A stretch of 64,000 nucleotides of DNA from Bog-950 sp046329535 (lineage in GTDB: Bacteria > Bacteroidota > Bacteroidia > Chitinophagales > LD1): assembly GCA_046329535.1 (NCBI GenBank), contig JAXLUN010000006.1:1-64000 (forward strand). Direction: 5' to 3'. The position numbers and the translations under genes are program-made. This document shows positions 17,751 through 27,292 of this stretch, piece by piece; within the stretch, counting starts at the first letter, position 1, and each line of letters opens with the position of its first letter. The notes below the pieces were generated by a model. That model made no database searches, was not told the DNA's origin, and saw nothing but the letters and a program-made list of their open reading frames with translations.

Positions 17751-18986
17751 ATGAAGCATTACATTCTTATTCTCGCTTTGCTGCTAAGCACCGTAAGCAG
17801 CTATGCCGCTAAACTAGTAGTAGAAGCAGGTGGCAGCGGTGGCGCCTACACTACCATACAGGCCGCTATAGATGCCTCTGTGCCGGGCGACCAGATTTAC
17901 GTTTACCCGGGCTATTACGGTACCTTTTCGATTAACACTGGGGGCATATCTATTTTAGCAGCCCTAGCAGGGGAGCGGTATACATTAACTTCCACTTATT
18001 TTATCAACTCTATTACTGCACCGGTTCATATCAGCAATGCAGAAATTAGCGATGCTTCATTTACCACTGCTTTTGCTGGTCCCACATCGCCACAGGCAGT
18101 CTATTTTACCGATTGCAAGATTATGGGGTATGCTAATATTTCTCTTAGTGTTTACGAAAATTTTATTGTTTATGCCAGGGCCGATACTTTTGAAGGAACT
18201 AGCCGTATAAGTTTAGCGCATGGTGAAGTAAGCGGCTGTTATTTTAAGGATAATAGCAGTTTAGGTGTTTATGAAGTCTCTAATGGCACCACCTTGACTG
18301 GTGATATTGTAAAAATTATCGGTAATAAGTTCGTTGATAGATCTTCTGTTGGTACCTCAACCTCGCCTAATCTTACGCACGCTTTGCTGTACGTTGAAGG
18401 AAACTATTTTAACAATCCTACTACTCCAAGTGTTTATTTCTCCTCAAGTTATTTTAATGCAACGGCAGTGAATACGTTTGTTAATAACACCTTCGTATGT
18501 ACTGCAAGTGCAGTCAACTATGAATCACTAGGTATTGCTTATACTACCGGTAACATGTCAAAAACTAACATTCTCAACAATGTTTTTATTTCAGCTGCCG
18601 GCCATCATTCTATTGGTAATTATCAAAACCAAGGTTTACCCCCTGGTTCATTAATCGACTATAATATTTTTTCAGAATCATCTACAAGTTCGTTCAATGG
18701 CGGTGTGGTGGCTACCGGTACCAACAACATTTATTCCACTACAGCTGCAATTAACAGCAGCACCGGTGCGGTAACCAGCGGGCCCGGCATTGATGCAGGC
18801 CACCCCAATCCCATTTACTACGACCTGGACAAAACCCGGAACGATATGGGCTGCTATGGCGGCAGTTACAGCCGCGCTAATTTTGACAATACCGATAACG
18901 GAAGCCGTGTACTTATGCTCAAAGCCCCCCGTGTAATACTCAGCGGTAACTCCGCCACCATTCAAGCCGATGGATTGGCAAAATAG
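17751..18986 (+). CDS. Exported right-handed beta-helix protein (paralogue 1)
   Basis: 411 aa. The signal peptide (MKHYILILALLLSTVSSYA) is followed by AYTTIQAAIDASVPGDQIYVYPG, the usual opening of pectate-lyase-fold, right-handed parallel beta-helix proteins. The middle shows short repeated strands (NKFVDRS, NYFNNPT, NTFVNNTFV, NNVFISA). The C-terminal ~70 residues (LDKTRNDMGCYGGSYSRANF and a final ISGN-like tail ending GLAK) are conserved in the next gene and carry no recognisable T9SS domain. No catalytic residues of a known lyase or hydrolase could be assigned, so polysaccharide binding or cleavage is only a possibility. It is 62 bp upstream of its paralogue in the same direction, probably in one operon. 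Confidence 0.8.
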   Translation: MKHYILILALLLSTVSSYAAKLVVEAGGSGGAYTTIQAAIDASVPGDQIYVYPGYYGTFSINTGGISILAALAGERYTLTSTYFINSITAPVHISNAEISDASFTTAFAGPTSPQAVYFTDCKIMGYANISLSVYENFIVYARADTFEGTSRISLAHGEVSGCYFKDNSSLGVYEVSNGTTLTGDIVKIIGNKFVDRSSVGTSTSPNLTHALLYVEGNYFNNPTTPSVYFSSSYFNATAVNTFVNNTFVCTASAVNYESLGIAYTTGNMSKTNILNNVFISAAGHHSIGNYQNQGLPPGSLIDYNIFSESSTSSFNGGVVATGTNNIYSTTAAINSSTGAVTSGPGIDAGHPNPIYYDLDKTRNDMGCYGGSYSRANFDNTDNGSRVLMLKAPRVILSGNSATIQADGLAK

Positions 18987-19048
18987 TAATTAGTAGATAG
19001 ATAAAAGACAAACACCAACGGGAAACTTTAAATTTCAAACTATAAATC

Positions 19049-20266
19049 ATGAAACATATACTCACCCTTCTCCTGCTTGCTTTTAGCGCCATTGTACGCG
19101 CTGCCGACCTTTACGTAGAAGAAAACGGAGCCAGCGGAGCCTATATCACCATAGCCGCAGCCGTAGCCGCCAGCAGTGCGGGCGACCGTATTCTTGTATT
19201 TCCCCGTAGCGCTAATGCCTCGTATGGCGGCTTTACTTATACCGGGGGGGGCTTGCAAATTTTGAGTGCCGTGGAAGGACAAAGATACCGCGTTAGCTCT
19301 GATATAAATTTTGGCGCTCTCAGCGGCCAGGTGCATATCAGCAATATGTATTGCGGTACAAACTGCTCCATCTCTACCACCGCAGCCTGCTCCGCACCTA
19401 CCATTACCCGTTTTACCGACTGCTATTTTGACACTGCCACCTTTTATTTTCATGCTTTTGATAACCACCTGCTATACCTGCAGCACGATACCCTTATCAG
19501 TTCGCCCGTTTATTCCAGTCACTTAACTATTACCGGTAGTTATATAGAAAACTCCCTGTTATGGAAAGACCCGCAGCAATTTTCGTCAAGCGGTGTTGCT
19601 CCGGGCAACGATACTGTTACTATGATAGGCAACTTTTATAATTACACAACATTGGCTAACAGTTACCCTCCATTAAATTGGTATGGCATAAGTAACAGTT
19701 GTTATATAAGCAATAATTATTTCAGGATTAATTGTGCCCATTATGCATGGTTGTATTTTTATTGCACCGATTTTAGTGGTACCAAGTCAACAAATTTCAA
19801 TAATAATACCATCGTATATCTGTCATCATCTTTTGCTTATGGTTTTTCCTATCCATATCTGTATGCTTACGGAAAAAATATGGTGAACAATAATGTAGCA
19901 ATAACCTCCGGAAACTTTCCGTATGCTATTTATAGCACCGGGCAAGCTGAATATAATTACACAAATTCTTCCCACACTTATGCTATTTATCTCCCGGGAG
20001 GCACTAATGTGTTGGGCGCAGCAATTACTTATGATATAAACACCGGTGCCGTTACCAGCGGGCCTGCCGTTAATGGAGGCAGCCCTAAGGCAGAATTTAC
20101 GGATATAGACCTTACCCGCAACGATGCGGGCTGCTACGGAGGCAGCTTTAGCCGTGCCAATTTTGATAATGCCGATAACGGAAGCCGTGTGCTGATGGTG
20201 AATACACCGCGCAGAGCCGTGAAGGGCAACGCGTTTACTATTACTGGTGATGGTTTAGACAAATAA
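19049..20266 (+). CDS. Exported right-handed beta-helix protein (paralogue 2)
   Basis: 405 aa, clearly related to the preceding gene. It has a signal peptide (MKHILTLLLLAFSAIVRA), then DLYVEENGASGAYITIAAA and AGDRILVFP opening a beta-helix, Asn-rich turns in the middle (NNYFRIN, NNNTIVYL, NNNVAIT), and the same C-terminal block (LTRNDAGCYGGSFSRANF ... GDGLDK). The two copies are much more alike at the start and end than in the middle, which suggests that the helix turns diverge while the ends are under constraint. The stop codon is 12 bp before the TTG start of the repeat-protein gene, so all three are likely cotranscribed. Confidence 0.8.
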   Translation: MKHILTLLLLAFSAIVRAADLYVEENGASGAYITIAAAVAASSAGDRILVFPRSANASYGGFTYTGGGLQILSAVEGQRYRVSSDINFGALSGQVHISNMYCGTNCSISTTAACSAPTITRFTDCYFDTATFYFHAFDNHLLYLQHDTLISSPVYSSHLTITGSYIENSLLWKDPQQFSSSGVAPGNDTVTMIGNFYNYTTLANSYPPLNWYGISNSCYISNNYFRINCAHYAWLYFYCTDFSGTKSTNFNNNTIVYLSSSFAYGFSYPYLYAYGKNMVNNNVAITSGNFPYAIYSTGQAEYNYTNSSHTYAIYLPGGTNVLGAAITYDINTGAVTSGPAVNGGSPKAEFTDIDLTRNDAGCYGGSFSRANFDNADNGSRVLMVNTPRRAVKGNAFTITGDGLDK

Positions 20267-20278
20267 GGGCATACCGGT

Positions 20279-23092
20279 TTGAAGAAGATTTCTCGTCTAC
20301 TCTTACTGGTTATCCTTTGCTGTACCTGTTGTTTGCAACAGGCCGCAGCGCAAACACGCATGCTTACGCAGGCCGAGTATTTTATTGATACCGACCCGGG
20401 TGCAGGCAGCGCCACCCCTATGGCTGCCGCAGACGGTAACTTTGATGCAGCGTTTGAAGAAGCCATAGCCAGCGTTGCCAATACCCTGAGTATTGGCAAC
20501 CACCTGATAGGCATCCGGGTGCTTGATGCTTCGGGCAACTGGAGCCCTGCTTTTAATACGGTAGTTAACATATCTGACACCGCCCGTGACCTGCACTTAA
20601 CCCAAGCCGAATACTATATTGATAACGACCCCGGTGTAGGAGCTGCTACTCCTATGCTGGCCTTTGACGGCAACTTTAGCGATGCGTTTGAAGTAGTAAC
20701 AGAATCTTTTGCAGCACCGGCCACCGGCATACATACCCTTGGAGTAAGAGTAAAAGACTTAGCGGGTAACTGGAGTCCGGACTTTAAGAGCACGTTTACT
20801 GTGCTGGAGCCCCGCGCTATACAGGTTACCCAAGCCGAATACTACATTGACACGGACCCGGGAGTTGGAGCTGCCACGCCTATGCTGGCCTTTGACGGCA
20901 ACTTTAATCAGGCCTTTGAAGTAGCCACCGAAACCGTCAGCAATACGCTGAGCATCGGTAATCACCTAATAGGTATTCGGGTATTGGATATAGCGGGTAA
21001 CTGGAGCCCTGCGTTCCGCACGGTGGTGAACATCAGCGATACTGCCCGAACTATCCAAGTAACACAAGCCGAATACTATATAGACAACGACCCCGGAGTA
21101 GGAACAGCTACTCCTATGCTGGCCTTTGACGGCAACTTTAGCGATGCCTTTGAAGTAGTAACAGAATCTTTTGCCGCACCAGCCACCGGCATACATACTT
21201 TAGGTGTAAGAGTAAAAGACTTAGCGGGCAACTGGAGCCCGGACTTTAAGAGCACGTTTAGCGTTCTGGAGCCCCGCGCTATACAGGTTACCCAAGCCGA
21301 ATACTATATTGATAGCGACCCGGGAGTTGGAGCCGCCACGCCTATGCTGGCCTTTGACGGCAACTTTAATCAGGCCTTTGAAGTAGCCACCGAAAGTGTC
21401 AGCAATACGCTGAGCATCGGTAATCACCTAATAGGGATTCGGGTATTGGATATAGCAGGTAACTGGAGTCCTGCGTTCCGTACGGTGGTGAACATCAGTG
21501 ATACTGCTCGTGACTTACGGGTTACCCAGGCTGAATACTTTTGGGATAATGACCCGGGCGAAGGCAGCGCTACTCCGCTCTTAGCCTTTGATGGGAATTT
21601 TGATCATGCCTTTGAAGAAGTAAGCGGTAGTATAAGTGTATATCCCGGATTTCATGTGCTTCATGTGCGGGTTAAAAATCTTGCGGGTATCTGGAGTCCT
21701 CCCTTCCGCAGTACAGTCTACATGGATGTTTGTGATACGGCCACTATAGCTACTTCGACTACCACGGTGAACTGCGGGGATACCGTAACTATTACTGCTG
21801 CGTATTCAACTTATAACGGGATGCCGTCTTTTCAGTGGAAGAAAAACGGAACCAATGTTGGAACCAACAGCCCGACTTTTACCACTAACACCCTCATAAC
21901 AGGCGATGTAATTACCTGCGAGGTAACCAGTGCTACTGCCTGCAGCTCAGGACCAACTACCTCTAATGCACTTACGTTTACTATCAACAACCCGGTGATT
22001 ATTTCGATGACACCAGCCAATGGCTTACCGGGCAGCAGTGCCACTATCAGCGGCAGCGGATTTTTGGCAAGCGGTAATACTGTAACCATAGCCGGGCAAT
22101 CGGCAGCTATACTTAATCAGTCTGCCACAGCAATTACCGTCACTATTCCGACCGGTGCATGCAGCGGAGTTGTACAAGTTACGGGCAACTGGAGCCCGGA
22201 CTTTAAGAGCACGTTTAGCGTTCTGGAGCCCCGCGCTATACAGGTTACCCAGGCTGAATACTATATTGATAGCGACCCGGGAGTTGGAGCCGCCACGCCT
22301 ATGCTGGCTTTTGACGGCAACTTTAATCAGGCCTTTGAAGTAGCCACCGAAACTGTCAGCAATACGCTGAGCATCGGTAATCACTTAATAGGGATTCGGG
22401 TATTGGATATAGCAGGTAACTGGAGTCCTGCGTTCCGCACGGTGGTGAACATCAGCGATACTGCCCGAACTATCCAAGTAACACAAGCCGAATACTATAT
22501 AGACAACGACCCCGGAGTAGGAACAGCTACTCCTATGCTGGCCTTTGACGGCAACTTTAGCGATGCCTTTGAAGTAGTAACAGAATCTTTTGCCGCACCA
22601 GCCACCGGCATACATACTTTAGGTGTAAGAGTAAAAGACTTAGCGGGCAACTGGAGCCCGGACTTTAAGAGCACGTTTAGCGTTCTGGAGCCCCGCGCTA
22701 TACAGGTTACCCAAGCCGAATACTATATTGATAGCGACCCGGGAGTTGGAGCCGCCACGCCTATGCTGGCTTTTGACGGCAACTTTAATCAGGCCTTTGA
22801 AGTAGCCACCGAAACTGTCAGCAATACGCTGAGCATCGGTAATCACTTAATAGGGATTCGGGTATTGGATATAGCAGGTAACTGGAGTCCTGCGTTCCAT
22901 GCGGTGGTGAACATCAGTGATACTGCTCGTGACTTACGGGTTACCCAGGCTGAATACTTTTGGGATAATGACCCGGGCAGAAACAGCACTATTCGCTCTT
23001 TAGCCTTTGATGGGAATTTTGATCATGCCTTTGAAGAAGTAAGCGGTAGTATAAGTGTATATCGGATTTCATGTGCTTCATGTGCGGGTTAA
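20279..23092 (+). CDS. Repeat-rich secreted surface protein, N-terminal part of a frameshifted gene
   Basis: 937-aa frame with a TTG start and a signal peptide (MKKISRLLLLVILCC). It is built from ten copies of a 76-78 aa unit opening with QVTQAEYYIDTDPGVG and ending with an AGNWSPAF-like motif. Two unit types alternate (DNA spacing 228 and 234 nt). After six units come an Ig-like domain (~480-570) and part of an IPT/TIG-like domain (ITGSGFLASGNTVTI-type). The frame then jumps, inside the IPT domain near 22172, back into four more units. It stops at 23092 because two bases are missing relative to the first copy (TATATCCCGG became TATATCGG near 23062). The natural protein probably continues to the T9SS domain ending at 25269. 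Function unknown; the unit is one I associate with uncharacterised Bacteroidota surface proteins. Confidence 0.75.
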   Translation: MKKISRLLLLVILCCTCCLQQAAAQTRMLTQAEYFIDTDPGAGSATPMAAADGNFDAAFEEAIASVANTLSIGNHLIGIRVLDASGNWSPAFNTVVNISDTARDLHLTQAEYYIDNDPGVGAATPMLAFDGNFSDAFEVVTESFAAPATGIHTLGVRVKDLAGNWSPDFKSTFTVLEPRAIQVTQAEYYIDTDPGVGAATPMLAFDGNFNQAFEVATETVSNTLSIGNHLIGIRVLDIAGNWSPAFRTVVNISDTARTIQVTQAEYYIDNDPGVGTATPMLAFDGNFSDAFEVVTESFAAPATGIHTLGVRVKDLAGNWSPDFKSTFSVLEPRAIQVTQAEYYIDSDPGVGAATPMLAFDGNFNQAFEVATESVSNTLSIGNHLIGIRVLDIAGNWSPAFRTVVNISDTARDLRVTQAEYFWDNDPGEGSATPLLAFDGNFDHAFEEVSGSISVYPGFHVLHVRVKNLAGIWSPPFRSTVYMDVCDTATIATSTTTVNCGDTVTITAAYSTYNGMPSFQWKKNGTNVGTNSPTFTTNTLITGDVITCEVTSATACSSGPTTSNALTFTINNPVIISMTPANGLPGSSATISGSGFLASGNTVTIAGQSAAILNQSATAITVTIPTGACSGVVQVTGNWSPDFKSTFSVLEPRAIQVTQAEYYIDSDPGVGAATPMLAFDGNFNQAFEVATETVSNTLSIGNHLIGIRVLDIAGNWSPAFRTVVNISDTARTIQVTQAEYYIDNDPGVGTATPMLAFDGNFSDAFEVVTESFAAPATGIHTLGVRVKDLAGNWSPDFKSTFSVLEPRAIQVTQAEYYIDSDPGVGAATPMLAFDGNFNQAFEVATETVSNTLSIGNHLIGIRVLDIAGNWSPAFHAVVNISDTARDLRVTQAEYFWDNDPGRNSTIRSLAFDGNFDHAFEEVSGSISVYRISCASCAG
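20362..23060 (+). repeat. Ten 228/234-nt coding tandem repeats
   Basis: Unit starts fall near 20362, 20597, 20825, 21059, 21287 and 21521, then again from about 22243 after a non-repeat Ig/IPT insert. The second block is a mosaic: its units 1 and 3 nearly match unit 5 of the first block, and its unit 2 nearly matches unit 4. This is the pattern expected from unequal crossover or gene conversion, or from an assembler misplacing reads. Confidence 0.85.
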
Positions 23093-24033
23093 AAATCTTG
23101 CGGGTATCTGGAGTCCTCCTTCCGCAATGCAGTCTACATGGATGTTTGTGATACGGCCACTATAGCTACTTCGACTACCACGGTGAACTGCGGGGATACC
23201 GTAACTATTACTGCTGCGTATTCAACTTATAACGGGATGCCGTCTTTTTCAGTGGAAGAAAAACGGAACCAATGTTGGAACCAACAGCCCGACTTTTACC
23301 ACTAACACCCTCATAACAGGCGATGTAATTACCTGCGAGGTAACCAGTGCTACTGCCTGCAGCCAGGGACAACTACCTCTAATGCACTTACGTTTACTAT
23401 CAACAACCCGGTGATTATTTCGATGACACCAGCCAATGGCTTACCGGGCAGCAGTGCCACTATCAGCGGCAGCGGATTTTTGGCAAGCGGTAATACTGTA
23501 ACCATAGCCGGGCAATCGGCAGCTATACTTAATCAGTCTGCCACAGCAATTACCGTCACTATTCCGACCGGTGCATGCAGCGGAGTTGCTGTTACTAATT
23601 CCTGCGGAGCGGTTTCTAATACGGTCTTGTATAATGGTCAAGTTACCCCCACTGTAAGTATATCGGTTCAGAACGGAAGTACTATTATTTGCTCAACCAG
23701 TCCGGTAACTTTTATTGCCAGCCCTGTTTATGGTGGAAGTGCCCCGGTTTACAAATGGTATGTAAACAATGTTTTGGTGCAGAGTGGCTCTTCTTCCAGA
23801 TTACACTACATCTGCATTATTAAGCGGCCATACAGTGAGTTGTGAATTGACCAGTAACTATCCGTGTGTAACCAGTTCTACAGCAGCGAGCAATGTTCTG
23901 ACCATGACGGTTATTACCCCGAGCGGAGTGCCGGCTACCCCATCGCCTATTACCGGTACGGTAGATGTATGCCCCGGAACCACCTACACGTATTCGGTTA
24001 CAGCAGACCCTAACGTAACGTACTTACACTTGG
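23093..24033 (+). pseudogene. Frameshifted middle of the repeat-rich surface protein
   Basis: This stretch repeats, almost base for base, the Ig-like and IPT-like coding sequence at 21690-22172, but with indels. One C is lost near 23118, one T gained near 23248, and one base lost near 23365. Together with the two-base loss at ~23062 these cancel in pairs, so the frame is correct again in the IPT domain (23411 onward, SMTPANGLPGSSATI). It breaks once more near 23795 (SGSSS should run into DYTTSALLSGHTV) and again near 24020, where four bases (TTAC) appear duplicated before TWMSPIGG. With five or more small corrections the whole locus reads as one protein. Confidence 0.7.
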
Positions 24034-25269
24034 ATGAGTCCAATAGGAGGTACCGTATTATCGGGTCTTGGTACAAACAGTATAACCTGTCAGTTTCCAA
24101 CGACTATGACAACCGGAGCGGTGAAGGTGAAGGCGAAAAACTGTTTAGGTTTTAGTGCCGAAGTAGCCCTAACGGTGAAGAAACTGAGCAAGGTGTCTAC
24201 ACCGGGAGTAATCAGCGGTCCTACGGTTGTATGTGCGGGCAGCAGTTATACCTATACAGTTATCTCTGTAGCCAATGTGACGAACTATGCCTGGACAGCC
24301 CCAGCCAATGCCACCGTAACGGCCGGTCAAGGTACGAACAGTGTAACGATACAATACGGAGCAGGATTTGTATCGGGAACGGTGAGTGTTATAGCTTCGA
24401 ACTGTATCAGTAGCAGCACGGCCAGAACACTGGCTATAGGTACGGTGCCGGTTGCACCAGTGATTACTGGTCTTGCCAATAATATCTGTAACCCGACCAC
24501 CGGTATAGTTTATACAGCATCGAGCGTAGCGGGAGCTGCCAGTTACACCTGGACAGTTACCGGAGGAACGCTGGTAAGCGGACAGGGAAGCAATACTATT
24601 ACAGTTGATTTCCCTGCCTCGTTTGTGAGTGGCATAGTGAGTGTTCGTGCGGTGACGGCCTGCGGGGTTATGAGTTTAATTAAAAACTTTGCTGTAGCTC
24701 AGCGCCCTGCCACACCGGGAGTCATCAGCGGCCCGGCAGTAGCCTGTGCCACTACGAGTAATACATATAGCATTGCGGCTGTAAGCGGAGCTACCTCGTA
24801 CACATGGACGGTGCCGGCAGGCTGGACGATTACCTCGGGCCAGGGAACGACCTCAGTAAATGTGACTGCCGGAGCTAATGCTGGAACGATATCGGTTAAA
24901 GCTAATAACAACTGCACTGCCAGTACGGCCAAGACACTTGCCTTAACCATTAATCCAGGATGTCGTATAGCGGCACCTGAAGAGGAGCCATTGCCGGAAA
25001 TAGGAGGGGAGTCGGCACTGATGGCAAAGATTTATCCTAATCCGTTTGCCAATGAATTTATGATTGAGTTTACCACCGGTAATACTGAAGAGAAAGTTGT
25101 AATCCATGTGTTTGATATGTCGGGACGTTTGGTTAAAGAGGAATTGATGAAATCTGAAACAGGAACAAATCTGGTAGAAGTGAAAATGGATCAGGAAGCT
25201 TCGGGAGTTTATCTGGTGACGCTGCAACAAGGACAAGTGACTCAGCGATACCGGATGATTAAAGATTGA
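24034..25269 (+). CDS. C-terminal part of the repeat-rich surface protein, with T9SS type A signal
   Basis: 411 aa from an internal ATG at 24034; the true upstream sequence is in another frame. It has four PKD-like/Ig-like domains of ~85 aa, each with a YTWTVPA-like strand and a GQGTNSVTI-type loop (SYTYTVISVANVTNYAWTAP, SYTWTVTGGTLVSGQGSN and so on). Residues ~335-411 form a T9SS type A sorting domain (AKIYPNPFANEFMIEF ... FDMSGRLV ... RYRMIKD), so the full protein would be exported by the T9SS and anchored or released at the surface. It is best read as the tail of the gene starting at 20279. A strong terminator follows within 20 bp. Confidence 0.82.
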   Translation: MSPIGGTVLSGLGTNSITCQFPTTMTTGAVKVKAKNCLGFSAEVALTVKKLSKVSTPGVISGPTVVCAGSSYTYTVISVANVTNYAWTAPANATVTAGQGTNSVTIQYGAGFVSGTVSVIASNCISSSTARTLAIGTVPVAPVITGLANNICNPTTGIVYTASSVAGAASYTWTVTGGTLVSGQGSNTITVDFPASFVSGIVSVRAVTACGVMSLIKNFAVAQRPATPGVISGPAVACATTSNTYSIAAVSGATSYTWTVPAGWTITSGQGTTSVNVTAGANAGTISVKANNNCTASTAKTLALTINPGCRIAAPEEEPLPEIGGESALMAKIYPNPFANEFMIEFTTGNTEEKVVIHVFDMSGRLVKEELMKSETGTNLVEVKMDQEASGVYLVTLQQGQVTQRYRMIKD

Positions 25270-25284
25270 TTAAGCTAATTGAAA

Positions 25285-25326
25285 GAACAAAAAAAGGCTG
25301 CCCGGATAGGCAGCCTTTTTTTGTTC
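25285..25326. terminator. Bidirectional intrinsic terminator
   Basis: Perfect 18-bp stem (GAACAAAAAAAGGCTGCC at 25285-25302, complement at 25309-25326) around a 6-nt loop. The A/T part of the arms gives a U tract both ways. It separates the surface-protein locus from the convergent acyl-CoA ligase. Confidence 0.93.
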
Positions 25327-25369
25327 TTCCGGTTTATCGGCATAAACCTTGACAGAGCGATTTTGATTC

Positions 25370-27154
25370 TTATTCTGTTTCGTGTTCGTTGTTATACATC
25401 TCTTCAACCTGCTGATTGTACTTAGCCAAAATGATTTTTCGTTTCACCTTCAATGTAGGGGTCAATTCACCGGCTTCGATGGTCCACTCTTGTGTAAGGA
25501 GAGTAAACTTCTTTATCTGTTCCCATTTGCCAAAGTCCTTATTGAACTTGTCCACTTCACTGGTAATTAGGTCTTTAATTTTACTGTTGTCAATAATCTG
25601 TTGAGGTGATTCTACTTCTATATTATTCTCTTTTGCCCAATCAATCAGATTGATAAACGAAGGAACAATCAAAGCGCTGACAAATTTTCGGGCATCGCCA
25701 ACAATCATAATTTGCTCAATGAAGCGGCTTTCCTTCATTTTGTTTTCGATAGGCTGAGGGGCTACATATTTTCCTCCGGAAGTTTTAAAGAGCTCCTTTT
25801 TACGGTCGGTTATCTTGAGAAATTTACCGCTTACCCATTCCCCGATATCACCGGTATGGAACCAGCCTTCTGAATCGATTACCTCCGCTGTGAGGTCGGG
25901 GCGGTTGTAGTAGCCTTTCATAATGTTGGGGCCTTTAGCCAGAATTTCGCCATCTTCGGCTAACTGAATGGTGATGCCCGGAATTGGCAACCCTACGGTG
26001 CCTATTACCCGGTTTTCTTCTTCAATGCGGTTAGCGCACAATACGGGTGAGGTTTCGGTAAGCCCGTAGCCTTCAATAACACTTACCCCGGCAGCTGAGA
26101 AGAGTTTGATTAAGCGAGGTTGCATGGGAGCAGCCCCAGTTACAATAAAGTGCACATTCCCTCCGAGGGCTTCCTGCCATTTACTGAAAACCAGTTTGCG
26201 TGCAATTCCCAATCGTAGATTATACCAGGGGCCTTGGTTTTTGCCTAGCTGATACTCCAGACCTAAGTCGATACTCCAGAAAAAGAGTTTGCGTTTGAAG
26301 CCTGTAAGCGCATTCCCTTTTTCCATGATTTTTTCATAAACTTTTTCGAGTAAACGGGGAACCGTAGTAAAGCAATATGGCTGAACCTCTTTCAGATTTT
26401 CGCCAATGGTTTCCAGATTTTCGGCATAGTGAATATGAATGCCGAAAGAAAGGTAGCAATAGAACACCATTCGTTCAAAGCTATGGCATAGGGGCAGAAA
26501 GCTCAATGCCTTTTCTCCCTGCGAAAATGGGGTAACGGCCTTTACACTCTGCACATTGCTTACAATATTCTTGTGGGTTAACATAACCCCCTTGGGATTT
26601 CCGGTGGTACCGGAGGTGTAAATGATGGTAGCCAGGTCATCTTCTGAAACAGTTGCCTTGGCCTGATGAATGGCATCCAGATCGGGTTGTTTGGGCAGAC
26701 TGTCTTCAAAGTTTTTAGCTCCAATAATGCGGTCGAAAGTAAAAATTTCGACCAGTGAGGCAATGCGACCTTTAAGGGGCAGCACTTTATTGTAAATCAC
26801 TACATCGCCTACAAAGGCAAATTTGATAGTAGCATCGGTGAATATGAACTCATAATCTTTTTCGGAAATGGTGGGATACATGGGAACAGCAATAGCACCA
26901 ATCTGCATACAACCCAGGTCAACAAAATTCCATTCCGGGCGATTGGCCGCAATTACTGCAATCTTATCATCTTTCTTTACTCCCAGTGAAAGTAAAAGTG
27001 TGCTGACGCGGTCTACTATTTGTTGTACTTCTCTAAACGTATAGTTTTTCCAGTCTTTACCTTTATCGGTTTGAACTTTGTAACTCAAAAAATTCTGATT
27101 AGGATTTTCCGTGCTTTGCAGCGATAAAAAATCAAAGAGTCGTTTAATTTCCAT
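25370..27154 (-). CDS. Long-chain fatty acid-CoA ligase (AMP-binding)
   Basis: 594-aa acyl-CoA synthetase that activates fatty acids through an acyl-AMP to the CoA thioester. The ANL-superfamily motifs are in order: P-loop IIYTSGTTGNPKGVMLTH (~residue 175), YGLTETSPV (~365), GWFHTGDIG (~435) and DRKKELFKTSGGKYVAPQ, with the C-terminal catalytic Lys region present but ending slightly differently from E. coli FadD (KVKRKIILAKYNQQVEEMY). The length suits the bacterial long-chain or very-long-chain group. There is no transmembrane segment. It has its own promoter region, because a terminator at 27235-27269 separates it from the TonB receptor gene upstream. Confidence 0.92.
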   Translation of the reverse strand: MEIKRLFDFLSLQSTENPNQNFLSYKVQTDKGKDWKNYTFREVQQIVDRVSTLLLSLGVKKDDKIAVIAANRPEWNFVDLGCMQIGAIAVPMYPTISEKDYEFIFTDATIKFAFVGDVVIYNKVLPLKGRIASLVEIFTFDRIIGAKNFEDSLPKQPDLDAIHQAKATVSEDDLATIIYTSGTTGNPKGVMLTHKNIVSNVQSVKAVTPFSQGEKALSFLPLCHSFERMVFYCYLSFGIHIHYAENLETIGENLKEVQPYCFTTVPRLLEKVYEKIMEKGNALTGFKRKLFFWSIDLGLEYQLGKNQGPWYNLRLGIARKLVFSKWQEALGGNVHFIVTGAAPMQPRLIKLFSAAGVSVIEGYGLTETSPVLCANRIEEENRVIGTVGLPIPGITIQLAEDGEILAKGPNIMKGYYNRPDLTAEVIDSEGWFHTGDIGEWVSGKFLKITDRKKELFKTSGGKYVAPQPIENKMKESRFIEQIMIVGDARKFVSALIVPSFINLIDWAKENNIEVESPQQIIDNSKIKDLITSEVDKFNKDFGKWEQIKKFTLLTQEWTIEAGELTPTLKVKRKIILAKYNQQVEEMYNNEHETE

Positions 27155-27234
27155 AGCAGTTAATTAGGGTCATTGAAAGGATTTTGTTTTTCGAATGTAA
27201 CTATTGTATGAAATAATGAAGATGATTTAGCAAC

Positions 27235-27269
27235 AAAAAAAGACCGTGAGCAGTTCACGGTCTTTTTTT
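27235..27269. terminator. Intrinsic terminator after the TonB receptor gene
   Basis: Arms of 15 nt (AAAAAAAGACCGTGA at 27235-27249, complement at 27255-27269) around a 5-nt loop. On the minus strand it ends in seven U residues 24 bp past the receptor stop codon and just upstream of the acyl-CoA ligase. Confidence 0.9.
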
Positions 27270-27292
27270 GAAGAGATAGAAATTGACTTTTT

